Of a DNA stretch of 64,000 bases, positions 1 through 12,130 are shown one piece after another. Position 1 is the stretch's first letter, and the number at the start of each line of letters is the position of its first letter. The position numbers were made by a program, and so were the translations under genes. The stretch lies in the NCBI RefSeq assembly GCF_021130785.1, contig NC_060212.1:150688501-150752500 (forward strand), read 5' to 3'. This DNA comes from Homalodisca vitripennis (taxonomy: Eukaryota > Arthropoda > Insecta > Hemiptera > Cicadellidae). Under the pieces are notes generated by a model, which was given only the letters and a program-made list of their open reading frames with translations, made no database searches and had not been told where the DNA came from.

Positions 1-2436
1 TGATATTGTGGAACGGCATATTTACAGTAGCTGAAAGAATAAAAAAAAAACGAATTGGACACTAACATGGTTTAAAGAATCATTCACTCCCTGACTACAA
101 TTTTAGGAAACATATTATTAGGCACAGCAAGCCAGTGACAAACAAACGAACCAAAAAGCAATACACCAAACACAAAGTGCAATTTTTTTCTATTGCCGAG
201 AAATTTATTAGGTAGGCAAGGGTCCATTTTGTACTTATCAGAAATACAATCCTGATTACGTAAACAAACATTGATATATAACTGAGTGAACCATGCACAG
301 TACTGTAGGACAACTGTTGTTTTCAATATTCATCTTTGGTAGATAAACCCTTTAAAATGATGTACACCTTGACATATGCGTTTAATATTTTTGTTGAACA
401 CCTTGTGGACCAACCCCCGATGGGTGTGAAGAATCACTAACTACCCTAAAAGATTATTTCTTAGGTTCAGTATGTATTTATAAAGTTTAACTTCCCCAAC
501 TTGAGCCAAGAAAAGAACATGAAGCCCTCTACAACAGGACCTACACACTGTAACTTTTTGAAACTGTAAACGCGTCATTTTAACATGTGAACCATATGAG
601 GTTGGAGTTGGAGCATTATGCTCTCCCCTTAAATTCGATATACTACTCAACCTAGGCTCTCATTTAAGATTTTCTTTTGGCTGCTTTTGAGCTGTCCACT
701 GATATGAGGTAAAATGTATTATTACCTCAAAAAAAAAACATTGTTAGGTGTAGTGGTGATGTATCACATCGCATTGCTTTTTTTGTAATCGTTTAGAATT
801 AAACCGGTACAAGATTTTATGACACACTGTATATGTGGATGTTTGTGTTTCTGTTTCACATTTTCTGTTCTGGTCACTTTAAGGTAAGAGTGTTTCAGAT
901 TATTGCACTCTCGCCATTGTGAAGATTATGCACACAATTTAACATTCTATTTCCAAGAGATTATGCTTTTTCATGTAAGCCAGATGTCATTTTTGCCCAT
1001 CTATACGGTATATAAATTAGTAGCTTTTTATCACTTGACCAAATAAATAATACAATGATAATGCAGATGAAGTACCAGTTTCATCACCTATACCTAAAGT
1101 AATAAAGTTCATACAAGCACCGAGTCTGTGGATGTTTGTCACTTTTAACCTCTAATCCAAGCATGGATAGACAAGCTCAAGACATCAGAGGCTGAGGGCT
1201 GATGTCACTTGGAGTCATGCCAAATTCACCTTCTCTCATTGAGCCCAACCTTGAGTCACTCTTGCATCACAACTAGATATTGTACCATTCCTATTTCATC
1301 CTTCTGCTCTTCTCCCAATTACAGGCCATATCCAATCACAGGCCATATCAAGTCTACACTGATAGGTCCCTACTAATCTAAACAAGACTGTATGCTGATT
1401 TCTCTATGGAAATTTGAGAATTTACACATCACACAAGAGAACTTTATGACCTGTTTGTCCCCAGAGTAAAAATTAAAGAAGTACTTAAGAAATTATTTCA
1501 CTCAAAAATAAAACCTTCATGGTCAAATGAATTAATTTTAAAATAGACTTTCAAGTGAGGAACTGAATAATGTGCAAACACAAAAACCAAAATGTACAGT
1601 TTCTGATAGAAAAGAATAAATAGAAACGCTGAATAGGTTCATAAATGTTTGACTTTCCAAGAAAAGAATACTTACACTACAGTTATAAAAAAACCTTCTA
1701 ACACCTTGTGATTGATTTGTAAACCACTTAATTATTAACTGCCAAATACAATCAAACGGGATAATGCAATCGGTCTGAACTTAAAAGTTTGGATAGTTTA
1801 AACATTTCTCCCGGTCCCTTAACATTATTATATAGTAATAACAAAGTCTGTATAGTTCCAAATCTTGGATAAATCGGATTTTTTAATCGATCACTTGAGC
1901 TTCCATTATGCAGTTACACTATATGTATGTATGTGTGTTTATATAAACACATAAAAGAATCTTAAAATAACACATGTTTTATTCAAAATTTAATAAACAA
2001 GCAAAACACGTTTTAATATTATATAAAAAGAACTTTTTACTGATAGTTTACACCTTGAGTTGACTACATACATATTATTTACCACGTGTCTCTCCCTTTC
2101 CATTCATACTTGTAATCAAAACATTGTCAAGAGCAAATATAACTTTAGAACTTAGATTTCTAAAGTTCAATCAGTAAAGCAGTTGGGGAGAAAACTACAA
2201 TCCCCTACCATGTTATGCAATGAGAAGGTTTAACGAAAACCGACATCTCCTAAATTTAGAACATGACTGTCTGACAAGACTGGCAATCTGTGGTGGAGTC
2301 AGCCGGTGTGTTTTTGTGGTGTCTGCCTGTCTCTGTATTTACAGCGTCTATAACCTTGGACCAGAGCAACTGCAACTCTCCACAGACGGCCACACATGAC
2401 TCTTCCTGACTGCTTTACTTGGCTTATAATAAAGAA
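1..2436. other. AT-rich intergenic or intronic DNA
   Basis: I see no coding exon that I can support and no complete transposon. Short minus-strand open frames exist, for example at 441-650, but they show no recognisable domain and no clear splice signals. A 17-bp motif is repeated in tandem around 1321-1350. Nothing else stands out. Confidence 0.5.
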
Positions 2437-2535
2437 CTACCAATAGTAAGTCATCTGTAGAGGTTTTGTCTACCAATAGTAAGTCATCTGTAGAGGTTTT
2501 GTCTACCAATAGTAAGTCATCTGTAGAGGTTTTGT
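2437..2535. repeat. Perfect tandem repeat, 3 x 33 bp
   Basis: Three identical 33-bp units occupy 2437-2469, 2470-2502 and 2503-2535. Each unit starts CTACCAATAGTAAG and ends GAGGTTTTGT. The absence of differences between the units points to a recent expansion, so copy number may vary between individuals. The flanks are unrelated AT-rich sequence. Confidence 0.97.
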
Positions 2536-4192
2536 GTTCTTAACTACTTTTCCACCTAAAAATGAGCTACCGAGTTTAAGTGACAGAGACACATCATAAA
2601 TAACAATTACTTCAATAAACTATAATTGTTATACTTTAATTTAACTATTAAAAGCATTTAAACCAGTCCAAACAGAGATCACTAATTGATGTCATTGGAT
2701 TGCCCACCATCATAGACTAGTAATGTGTTAACATTAGCAACATCAAATATTATTGATACTATTGCTAGCAAATTTTGAATCAATCCAATTATTTTTTAAC
2801 TGCCTCTTCTTAAATGAACAACAAATTCACCTTAGGTAATAGCCAAAGAAATTAAGTTAAAGAGCAAACCAGTTATACAATAAATTACCTCTGAAAATTT
2901 AAAACTCAAATGTATTGTATAAGCTTGAGCTTTTGTACTTTCTTCGGTTGTGAGGGTTTCTGTATTTCTGAGTATGATGTTGACAGTCTGATTTCACTTC
3001 CTTTAAGTCTACATTTGGAAAAAGGCAAAATTAGCAATTCAATTGAATAGGAATGCAATTTCAATAAAAGCTATCAACCATTCAGTAGTACAGCGACTAC
3101 GCCTTTAAAAGAGCATAAGGGCCTTTTTATCCTCGCAATTATGTTATGCAAAAATTCACAATAATTTGCAAGCAACTCCTCTTTTTCACTATTGTGTGTA
3201 TGATCTGTGGCTCATTTGTGAAAAACATGGCATATTAATTTACAAAACCCAATACCGTAACAAAAAAGTTTAGTGCCCTAAATAAGTAAAATAACAAATT
3301 AACACCATGTGCATACTTATTTAAGATTCATAATATCCCAACAAGTAACAGTGTGCTCAGTTACTGTTAAAACTTCAAGTATGAAGGAGCCATTGTGAGA
3401 TACAATATATTATATTAATGGATTTATTAAACTCTAGGCAGGAAAATATAAAGTTTAAAATTACTTTTATTCCTATAAGTAACATAAAATTATGTTACTT
3501 CGCATCATAAATCTACTAGTTGCGAGTATTAAATGTAGTTGGCTAAAAAGTTACAGATAAAATGTCAAAATGCAGAATTTAATATGAATACATCATAAAT
3601 AAATACACTTTAGTACAATTTAATAGCTAACAATGAAGTCTTACTTAAACAGAAACATAATGATACCTCCACAACGATATCTCAGCACGAGATAGTTTGT
3701 AACGAAATTACACGCCTGTCAGCCATCAATTTGAGTTAAAACACAGAATCACGGCAGGCAAAGTGTAGACACTGCAGATATTTATTGTCTGCTGTAAACA
3801 GTGCAAATCTACTTAAATTACTGTTATTATAAAGGGCAGCATTTACTGGACTCTGGCCAAAATGCATGTTCTGTTCTTGAAACAGAAACATTTTCTATCA
3901 TCTTCTATGATTTACTTGATTGAAACACAAACAAACTTTCTAAAAGTAAAAAGTACTACACAAGTTAAAATTTTCAGGACGTTAAATCTTAAACTTTCTA
4001 AACAGGACGGAGAACTGATTGAATCCCAACATTTAAAAAATTATGTAATTTCAAAAATTTATGATAAAAAATATGATTATATACTCTCATTGCAATGATT
4101 GATTTTAACAGTCATCATATGAGTGTTTATCTCAAGTAAATGAATATAATAGCAACAGTTTAGACAGACTATATAGTACATTTATCTTTTTC
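2536..4192. other. AT-rich DNA without recognised features
   Basis: The stretch is low in GC and rich in stop codons in all frames. A plus-strand 78-codon frame at 3862-4098 is lysine- and asparagine-rich, which is what translated AT-rich noncoding DNA gives. I see no domain, splice context or transposon termini. Confidence 0.5.
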
Positions 4193-5172
4193 AATAGACA
4201 ATAGACAATTTTCTTTATTTCACATATTCGTAGAGAACAGTACAATGCGTCAATACAGGAGATATTTAAAGAATGTTAATAGTTGAGAGTTACAGGATTT
4301 AAAAATTATTGAATAGAGTAGAAAGGTCGCTCCTGGAGCCAGACTGTGAGATGTTTCTTAAGGTGGTGTTCTGGTTTTTCTCTGAGGTGGACTGGTAGAT
4401 GATTGTAGAGCAAGGCTCCCTTATAGGAAGGCTTGCTTGTAAAGAGTGTTAGATGGTGAGGCGGCAGAGCAAAATCTGAAGCATGGCGTGTATTTTGGTT
4501 GTGTATGTCTCTTTGTCGGGTTTGATTGGTGAGAACAGCATACATGATTGCCTCTTGCATGTAGAGCACTGGGGCCGTCAGGATCTTGAGTTCCTTGAAG
4601 GCATCACGACAGCTTTCGAGGTAGTTTAGGCCTGCTAGACATCTTATTGCCCTTTTTTGAAGTTTTAGGATTCTTTGCAGGTTGGTAGCAGATGTTCCGC
4701 CCCAGGTCACAATTCCATACCTGAGATGAGATTCAAATAGTGCGTAATAGGCTATCTTTGCAGTTTCCAGATTGCTTGTGTGTTTTACCCTTCTTATTAC
4801 ATAAGTGCTTGAAGAGAGTTTTTTACAAAGTAATTCTATGTGTGCTTTCCATGTGAGCTTTGAATCCATTGTAATGCCCAGGTATTTGACTGTATCCTGA
4901 GCTGCAGTTCCAGGGATTGGTAGAGGTAATTCTTTGTTTTTTGTGGTGAAAATTAGCTGTATTGTTTTTTTCTCATTAAGGGCAAGGTCATTTCTTAGGC
5001 AATATTGTTTTGTGTAACTAAAAGCAGTGTCAGTAGTTCTTTTCAGGGTTTGAATAGATTTATTTGCTATGGTGAGGACTGTGTCATCTGCATACATTGT
5101 TGATTCACAGTATTCCTTTAGGTAGTCTGGAAGATCGTTTGTTAGGAGGAGAAACAGTACCGGCCCCAGTAT
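4193..5172 (-). mobile_element. 5'-truncated non-LTR retrotransposon, RT C-terminal half
   Basis: The element reads on the minus strand. A 289-residue open frame (within 5214-4306) begins in the reverse transcriptase palm at SILGPVLF, the second half of the usual GxPQGSxLGP motif. It carries the catalytic YADD box (about residue 41 of the frame), then the NDLALNEKKT and YLGITMD motifs, and ends in the C-terminal domain with WLQERPFYS. No frameshift interrupts it, so it is fairly young. The 3' end has an AATAAAG-like signal followed by tandem ATTGTCT units rather than poly(A). The endonuclease, ORF1 and the first half of the RT are missing, the usual result of incomplete reverse transcription. 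The first 13 codons of the open frame come from flanking DNA. The family looks Jockey/CR1-like; the exact clade is not settled. Confidence 0.88.
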
Positions 5173-5268
5173 GCTGCTATTTTTATTTCTCATTACCTTA
5201 ATAATCAGTACCAAATTTGCGAATTGAACCGTTTAAATGACTACCCACAAAGAATCTCTGTGATTCCA
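5173..5268. repeat. 96-bp exact direct repeat, copy 1
   Basis: This stretch is identical over 96 bp to 6950-7045. It begins exactly at the truncated 5' end of the reverse transcriptase fragment, where GCTGC is shared between the retroelement and the repeat. Confidence 0.95.
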
Positions 5269-6231
5269 ATATTATGAGAATACTTCTCTGAAGCTATAAC
5301 CCGAAACTGAGTGCATAAAACATGCATACCATGTTTCATAACATCAGATAAGTAAAAAAAATATATAGATTAGTCAGTGATAATATGCCCTTCAACATGC
5401 ATCATCAAATAGGTCTGAGTTACACATGATGTACTGAATACCATGTTAATTTTTGCACAGAGTAGACCAACTTAATGGTACCAACCCCACAGATTGTGGA
5501 GAAATGATTAAAATTGTACAGATTTCTTGGTGTTTCTATGCTCCACAAATGACTGAATTTCTTTATTGATAAACCCATGTGTTTTTCTCATATTTACTCT
5601 TTTTTAGTCTTATTTTTTGTCCTGTATTTATATCTAAATTTTCTTATTGTCTTTCCACTTTCATTCAACTGTTTTGACATTATGACTATGTACTTTGAGA
5701 ATAACCAAACTTCCTGGAAAGCAGAGTTGTCAGGGGTGGGTATATCTTTTAAGGTGTCCCAGTTTACTCCATCTTTACATTAACGACTGATAAGGTTTCA
5801 ATCAAAACATCTACAAATACTATGAGATGTTAGGAAAGTTGCCAGACCAAGCACATTTGTAATTTGATTTGAAAAATATATATGAGAACTTACAATATTA
5901 ATTTGGTTGTAGTAAGTGTTTTTTACATTACAACAAAATTATCCATCTAAGTGAATTTTAAGTATTTATATTACGCTTACTGAGTGATAACATCAGTGTA
6001 CATTTCTTCCTGTGCATTTGAAACAAACTATCTCCTTAATTTCTGATTTAAAAAGTACTACGTAAACAACTTGTAACCAATTATTACTTTTGTAACAACA
6101 TAGAAACTCGAGTGTAGACAGGTTATCTTAACCACAAGCCAATGTAATGTTTTTGTAACTTGTAAACTGTTTATGCCTGGCATTGTTTTGGACATGGCAA
6201 AAAAATCCTACGAAAATAATTTTGCACTGTC
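5269..6231. other. AT-rich DNA between the two 96-bp repeats
   Basis: I find no supported gene here. A 68-codon plus-strand frame at 5577-5783 is hydrophobic and T-rich and has no recognisable features. Together with the GC-rich island that follows, it forms the 1.68-kb segment flanked by the 96-bp direct repeats. Confidence 0.5.
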
Positions 6232-6760
6232 CCTAACGTTCCCTCGGGCCTCGGAGGGTTACAACACTAACAGGAAGATCTAATGGCTCTAAACTGGCTC
6301 TTTCGACTTTACATTGTAAATTGGGAGTTCCACAATTTGGATAGCACTCATAGAGACACGGAGACACCGGCAAGCGCAGGATGAGAAGTGAACAGCCTTG
6401 AAGGATTGGTAAAAATAGCGGTGGCAGCTGAGCCGTGCGGTGAGCGCTGAGCCAAGTATTCGGGACCGACTCGGACAGAGGGGCCGCAGGGCGGGCATGC
6501 GCGGAGTTGTGCGCTTGGCGCTTCATCATGACATTGAGCCGAGCGGCCTTGAGGCGACCAATAGCGAGCAGCGAAAGTATCCTGCCGTCAAGGTCACAAG
6601 ACCGGCGCGGCCTCTGCGTCTGCACACGGGGTCCTGTCACGCTGCCGACCACGCGACTTCCTTCCCCGATTCGCCTCCCGACCACTCACTCCTTCATCAA
6701 AATTTTCCTTTCCACAACACTGTTCCTAACGTTCGATTCTGATGAACTTTCAACACAAAA
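6232..6760. promoter_or_regulatory. GC-rich, CpG-dense island
   Basis: GC content and CpG frequency rise sharply against the surrounding DNA. The island holds CCAAT-type sequences on both strands (near 6405 and 6555) and a GGCATGCGCGG stretch near 6493 that resembles an NRF-1 site. Open frames of 150 codons (minus, 6685-6233) and 100 codons (plus, 6440-6742) overlap each other and match nothing I know; lack of stops is expected in GC-rich DNA. A promoter with a 5' exon is the simplest reading, but no transcript start can be fixed from sequence alone. Confidence 0.35.
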
Positions 6761-6949
6761 GATCTCCCACCTGTTATACGACTATTTTTGTTTAGAGGTA
6801 ATATGACGCCGCCATACACCGAAACTTATAGGAAAAATATGATAGAAGAAGAAGAGGGAAGGTTTTAATAATAACGCATCTACAATACTGCTTCTATTTC
6901 ACCCTATTCCCCACGTGGAAAAGTCGTGGATGAAATATAAAAAAATCGC

Positions 6950-7045
6950 GCTGCTATTTTTATTTCTCATTACCTTAATAATCAGTACCAAATTTGCGAA
7001 TTGAACCGTTTAAATGACTACCCACAAAGAATCTCTGTGATTCCA
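6950..7045. repeat. 96-bp exact direct repeat, copy 2
   Basis: It is identical to 5173-5268. Here the left flank is ATAAAAAAATCGC rather than retrotransposon sequence, so this is probably the original locus from which copy 1 was duplicated. Confidence 0.95.
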
Positions 7046-7808
7046 TAAGCAGTACAGATTTAGTAATGCCAAAACTTACAAGAACATAACGTTAACCACG
7101 ACCAAATTCTGACCCGTGTAATCGTTCACAACTGTAAAAGTCTGTTACCAGACTCTACATTAACACCCAAAGCATTTTAACCATGAAATTAGATGTTACT
7201 TTTCATCTTAATAACTGGATAAACTTATGGGAAATCTGATTCAATGCTGCACTTATAAGCACTCTCTCGGTTTCAACGACAATGTTAAATCAACTTTAAC
7301 TGGTTTAAGATCAATCTTGTATATTGCATGCGGCGCGACAGAAGTCTGTTGGAGATGACGTGTTCTTGAATCAGCCAATAACCGTTATGAGATGTTGTCA
7401 CACTGTTTCCTAAGTTTGACGACGCTGGCCAACAACTAGAATATGAATGTATAATCCAAGCATGGTTGACCTATAATTTTGCATATAACCAAATAACATT
7501 CTTGCATTTGGCTGTGCATTTAGCAGTTCTACTGATGGATATCATCAACAATTGCATGTGATTGTCGTAAAACTGCTTCTGAAACCCGTAAAAAATGTTA
7601 TGAAAACAGTTCATCTTCTCTACAGTTGAGCACTTGAGCATTTTAGTCTATTCGGGGGGTTCTGTCCGAATTGACTGATTATAGATTGGGACAATATATT
7701 AACCAACCACTCGAGGTAACAATAGTGTGCTATTCTACCTTTGGATATTACTAAGTGGACTTTTATCGTGCCCTCAGTATATAATCTTTTTTTTCCAAAA
7801 ATGCACAA
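7046..7808. other. Unassigned intergenic DNA
   Basis: There is mixed-composition DNA with no supported gene, transposon terminus or tandem repeat. A 94-codon minus-strand frame (7904-7620) runs into the adjacent hAT-like repeat and is not gene-like. Confidence 0.45.
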
Positions 7809-8220
7809 CAGGGTTGCTACCTGAGTCCCAATAATGAAATTCCCTGACTTTTCCCTGATTTCCAGACCAAATTTTTCATTTTTCCCTGACTTTTTTCGAC
7901 GCAATCCCCAGGGTTTTTGGCAATTAATGGGTGGAAAAAAGCGGTGTTGAGGCTAACAGGGTGGCAAATATAAAAAAGCAAAAAATAAAGTGAACACAGT
8001 TTAATACGTACAAAAAGATTGACTTAAATGATCAGGCTTGGACTCGGCACGGCGGCAGTAAGTTTATTTGTGTAAAGAGATTTTATATTTTTCCCTGACC
8101 AACGTCAAAATTCCCTGACTTTTCCCTGACTTGAGACCGGATTCCCTGACTTTTCCCTGATTTCCAGTCCTGTTTTTTCCCCTGACTTCCCTGATTTCTC
8201 CCTGACCTGTAGCATCCCTG
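7809..8220. mobile_element. Non-autonomous hAT-like element with CCCTGA repeats
   Basis: The ends are inverted and similar: the left begins CAGGGTTGCTACCTG and the right, read inward, CAGGGATGCTACAGGTC. CAG-type ends of this kind are characteristic of hAT transposons. The 412-bp body has no coding capacity. About a dozen degenerate copies of TTCCCTGACTTTTCCCTGA-like sequence lie in two clusters, 7840-7895 and 8090-8213, flanking a unique core. Such subterminal repeats often bind transposase. A clean 8-bp target duplication is not seen; only GCACAA is shared at the two junctions. Confidence 0.7.
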
Positions 8221-9799
8221 CACAATATCATTTTAACCATATCGTCTTTACCTTATAACTAACTGTTCCTTAACGCATTATGATATGTCTGTAGTTAACT
8301 GTATGATGTACCTTAATTTCAACTTTACCGAGTTTTTTAAATTGTAATTATGTAAGGCATATCTGAATACACTACACTGGAAACATAAATCCAGTGAGTT
8401 TTTGGGGTGAATAATCCTTCCCCCAATCCATTTCTCTGGCGCAAAACAGAATAAGCAATGCATGTAGGTAAACTTCATAGTCAAGATTATTCTAGTCAAC
8501 GAAAACGGGCTACACCTTAACCTTAACCTAACCTTAAGTTTTCATTCTTAATACTTTAAAGAGAGGACTAGAAACTTGTAGATACTTAAAAATGAATAAG
8601 CAAGCAAAGCCGTATTTGGCCCCCTCCGGGCAAAGCATAAACAAGAAACACGAAACAGCTGTTATAACGAAGTTAGAACGCCATAAATCCTCGTCGAATG
8701 TCAAAAAAAAAACGATGAATCGGTCACATATATTCAATTTTATTCTTTTAGGGCACTTGCTAGGTAAAAAAAGTATTTTAAATGTGCAGGAAATGTTAAG
8801 ACAGGGTTCTGTCAGAGTAAAACTCAAATGTTATACACCTGTTACCATAAAGTTAAATACCTTGGCTAATTACTTGAACCGAGGCTACCCGGCAGTGATT
8901 AATCATCTCATATCACCTAAGTTCAGTTCACATGATTCATAATAACGTGGAAAGTCTACTTCAGACCATGGACACATCTAAGATACGCTATAGATTATTG
9001 CTCAAGTGCAAGAAAACATTTTACAACCATGGACTTCTTTATCATATCAACTCGTGCAATACCGATTATCCAATAGAGGACCACTGTAGACGTACTAGTT
9101 CCTAAGTGATCCTTCAACAGTCGATTAAGTGAAAACGACTTGACAAGGGGCCAGACGACAACAGACTCGCGGCTTCTACAGTGACCTGACGACATTGAAC
9201 TCTTGTGCTTCGTGCCAAAGTCACGGGGGAGTGTTATATGTCTGCTTCCACTCCATCACTCACGCCGACGTGACCATTATACCCTTGCCGCTTTGTGTGC
9301 TCACCATTGAACTTTACTGGCAAGGTTGTTCACTTTCAGATCGATGGTCGATACTGGCTGTACCGTCTTCCATTCAGGTCCACAATTACACTCATACGTC
9401 CTTTGTACTGCATTTATTACACGGTACAACTGATAACATTTCGCATCGTAATGTTTATATTTTCTAACCGTTCCTGTCATATTGTTCAAACTAATCAAAT
9501 TTGGAAGCTAACTATTTTTTAACTAACTAAAATTTGGTTATTACATCCAGATTTTATGGATCTTTAAATACTCCATAAATTGACATGAAATACTGGTCTC
9601 AACGCGTATTCAACTAAGGCAAATGTATGTTCACTATTTTTCAACTTTAGCAGCACCACGTAACAAGCCAGTTCTCATATTAAATCGTGTTTTTTTTTCT
9701 TTTATTTTAAATTATAAATTTTATGTTCAAAATTCTAGCACATTCTATTTATTAAATGCTATTAAAGATATCAAGTTCTTCATGTTAAGTTATCGTGGC
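8221..9799. other. Unassigned DNA
   Basis: Several short overlapping open frames occur on both strands (8534-8942, 9195-9522). None shows a domain, consistent splice sites or a transposon motif. A slightly GC-richer patch covers 9100-9380. I see nothing that can be named. Confidence 0.45.
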
Positions 9800-10003
9800 G
9801 GATGATCAACTGAAGCCTGCGCACAGGCTGAATGCTCATGCAGGCTTTATTCCTTATTAATTATTTAAGTAATATCTTAGCTAGATAACTAGTAAACTAT
9901 TGTTTTCAAAACAATTCTGTTTAGTGCTTTACTATTGTCATTGTCATTAATTTTAAGTGTATTTCATGTACAGCTGATGGAATAAACATTCATTCATTCA
10001 TTC
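9800..10003 (+). mobile_element. 3' tail of a non-LTR retrotransposon
   Basis: The segment ends in GGAATAAACATT followed by four CATT units (9987-10003). A polyadenylation-like AATAAA immediately before a short tandem tail is how CR1- and Jockey-like elements end in insects. A small inverted repeat, GCCTGCGCACAGGC with GCATGCAGGC nearby, lies at its start. No reverse transcriptase codons remain upstream that I can recognise, so only the 3' untranslated end is supported. Confidence 0.5.
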
Positions 10004-10678
10004 ACCATTATTAGGAACATATTGGTATAAATTCTCGAAACATGGACGTCAATGCTATATAAACAAATTAAGTCATAAGAGTTATTAGATGCTTGACAAA
10101 TCCTTGGTGTTAGACGTTTTTAATAAAAACAAGAATGAAATTGTCTACGAATATTCTTCAGTCCAAATGTGTGAGAGACAAACACCTCCAAAATGATGGA
10201 ACGACGGACTAACGAGAACATGGTAGAATAATGGACCTGCCTCACCAACATGAGTGCTGACAGCTGTTGTCGTGCCTCTGTGACTGTCCACTACCGAATT
10301 ACTATTTGACGCCAGGAACTACATAACAAAACTGTAAATGGCCTTTATTAAAAGTTGCACTTCATCTCTTCTACTACATACCATGTAATGCATGAACTTT
10401 CAGTATATCTTAAATGATCTCGTAGTCGTAGCAGCTACACACAAAATACAATTGCGAGATTTTTAAGTAACAATGGTACAACCGTGTTCTCACAGCGTGC
10501 TCACTTTTTATTATGTTCTATGACAAATTCCATGCGTACATTGGGGTTTTACCGTATATGCGTCAACCACAAGGCCACAAGTTTTGGAATTTGCTACTTT
10601 CAGCCAATATTGTTGGCCTTTAGCCTAGACTGTACAATCAGGTGATGCTGATTTAACATTAATCTACGCGCCTGGCGC
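10004..10678. other. Unassigned AT-rich DNA
   Basis: No supported gene or repeat was found in this stretch. Confidence 0.45.
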
Positions 10679-10895
10679 TTAATTTTAAGTGTGTCAAGCT
10701 AAAAAAATGTGGTATTTCCTCATATTTTTCTTATTTTTAACCCTTCCATATCAACCTCCACAGAAACTAACGTGACTGAAGAATTATTTTTTTCTTAGGG
10801 TAGATTTCTCTGTCGACTTTAATAAAAGCCTAACTGTGTACTCTTACAATAGAAATTATCTCTCGGCTCCCGAATTTAAAGGGCCAATATCACCC
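10679..10895. repeat. Dispersed repeat, copy 1 (related to 41066-41235)
   Basis: It shares with 41066-41235 an ordered series of motifs: TTTTAAGTGTGTCAAGCT, CATATTTTT, TTTTTAACCCTT, CGACCTCCA or CAACCTCCA, ACTAACGTGACT and finally CGGCTCC. Similarity continues on both sides of TTAACCC, so this is an old interspersed repeat and not a piggyBac end. Its class is unknown. Confidence 0.6.
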
Positions 10896-11825
10896 ACGTA
10901 CTCATTCAAATTTTGTGTAACCTGAACGTGAAACGCCATATGGAAATGACAGTACTTTTCTGTATTTTAAATGGTTTTGTCTTACACACATCACTACATA
11001 TTTCAAAACAAATTTTTAGTCATCAGGTATTGAAAATATCTGACGATTGTAAGCATTTCTACGTCGGTACGGCCTAACAATTTCCATGGCTAAAAGTGAG
11101 GGTGTTGTACAATGTACACGAAAGCAGGAAGTGCAGGTGTAGAGAGAGAGAAGACTAAGGGGACGTGGATAGGTGGCTGGCAGGCTGTCAAGGCTGACCA
11201 GGACCACATACACGAGCACTGGGGACTGAACTATGGCATGTGTGAATTCAAAGTGCAATGGTATATTGTTGAGTGTAAGTCTACCGTTAGGGATTTCAAT
11301 TCAATTTTCTCTTAGACATAAAAGTACAAGTATATGTTTCTTACTAAAGCAATAATATTAGTGCAAAAATAATCAATACCTTGGTACAACGGGGATGAAA
11401 CTAGTTCGTCTATGGTCATCTTAGTGATAAAATCTTATACATAAGACGGCACGAACTTGCTTAAAAAGTTCCAGCGGTAAAACCTTTACGTTGACGCCCA
11501 TCTTCAATTTTCTGAACAAGTATCAAATTTACATTATCAATTTGTTATTTTTTAATCCCTGAAATTTGAGATTTTAATTTTTGGAAGATTTACACACGTA
11601 CACTCCCTTTATACAATTATTCTTGATATTTATATTTTATGGTTATTCATCAAAATATTTCACAGTTTGCAATTATTGCGATTAAATTATTCAAACTATT
11701 AGACAAACAGACTAGAAAAACTCTAAACTATTTCAATGCACATCAAATGTATTAAAAATGTTAAAATATAATAAAAACACAGTTTTGTCATTTAAGATAT
11801 AAAATTGTTCGCCTCACAGCTCTAA
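10896..11825. other. Unassigned DNA
   Basis: Mostly AT-rich. An 80-codon minus frame (11258-11016) and a 67-codon plus frame (11112-11315) overlap and look incidental. Confidence 0.45.
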
Positions 11826-12130
11826 AGACTCGGCGCGCCGGCTGACCTTGGCATCGCCACGGCAACACAAGGTGACGCAATGATACCGCAGTTGTTAAAT
11901 GGACCTTTAAACAGTTTTCATTTGCCACATACCACCTAGGTACATCGTAGAAGCGGTCTATGTGACCGGCTCGCCCAGCTCAGCGTGTGTGCCAAGTATC
12001 AGGCCAATCGACGATCGTGAGCCGCTGCTCTTAGTGTAACTGTGGTTGGACACGACATCAGGACTGTTAGTGTTGAAGTGGTCTAGTACACCGCTGGAAA
12101 CCGGCTGTATTGGAGACGACCACTAAACCA
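11826..12130. promoter_or_regulatory. GC-rich island
   Basis: CpG-dense sequence begins at CGGCGCGCCGGC and falls off near 12130. It contains GCATCGCCACGGCAAC, which resembles half of an RFX-type X-box. No open frame is convincing. A promoter is possible; no TATA box or transcript evidence can be seen. Confidence 0.25.

Noticed and set aside
441..650. Minus-strand 69-codon frame with RGEHNAPTPTSYGSHVKM and two adjacent Cys residues
   Set aside because: It looks slightly protein-like, but no domain is recognisable, the Cys spacing fits no zinc finger, and no splice sites frame it convincingly.
6233..6685. 150-codon minus-strand frame in a GC-rich island
   Set aside because: Overlapping long frames on both strands are expected in CpG-rich DNA; the product is Arg/Pro/Leu-rich and matches nothing I know.
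10737..10750. TTAACCCTT in the two dispersed repeats (10679, 41066) as piggyBac ends
   Set aside because: Similarity between the two copies extends on both sides of TTAA, so it is inside the repeat and not at a terminus.
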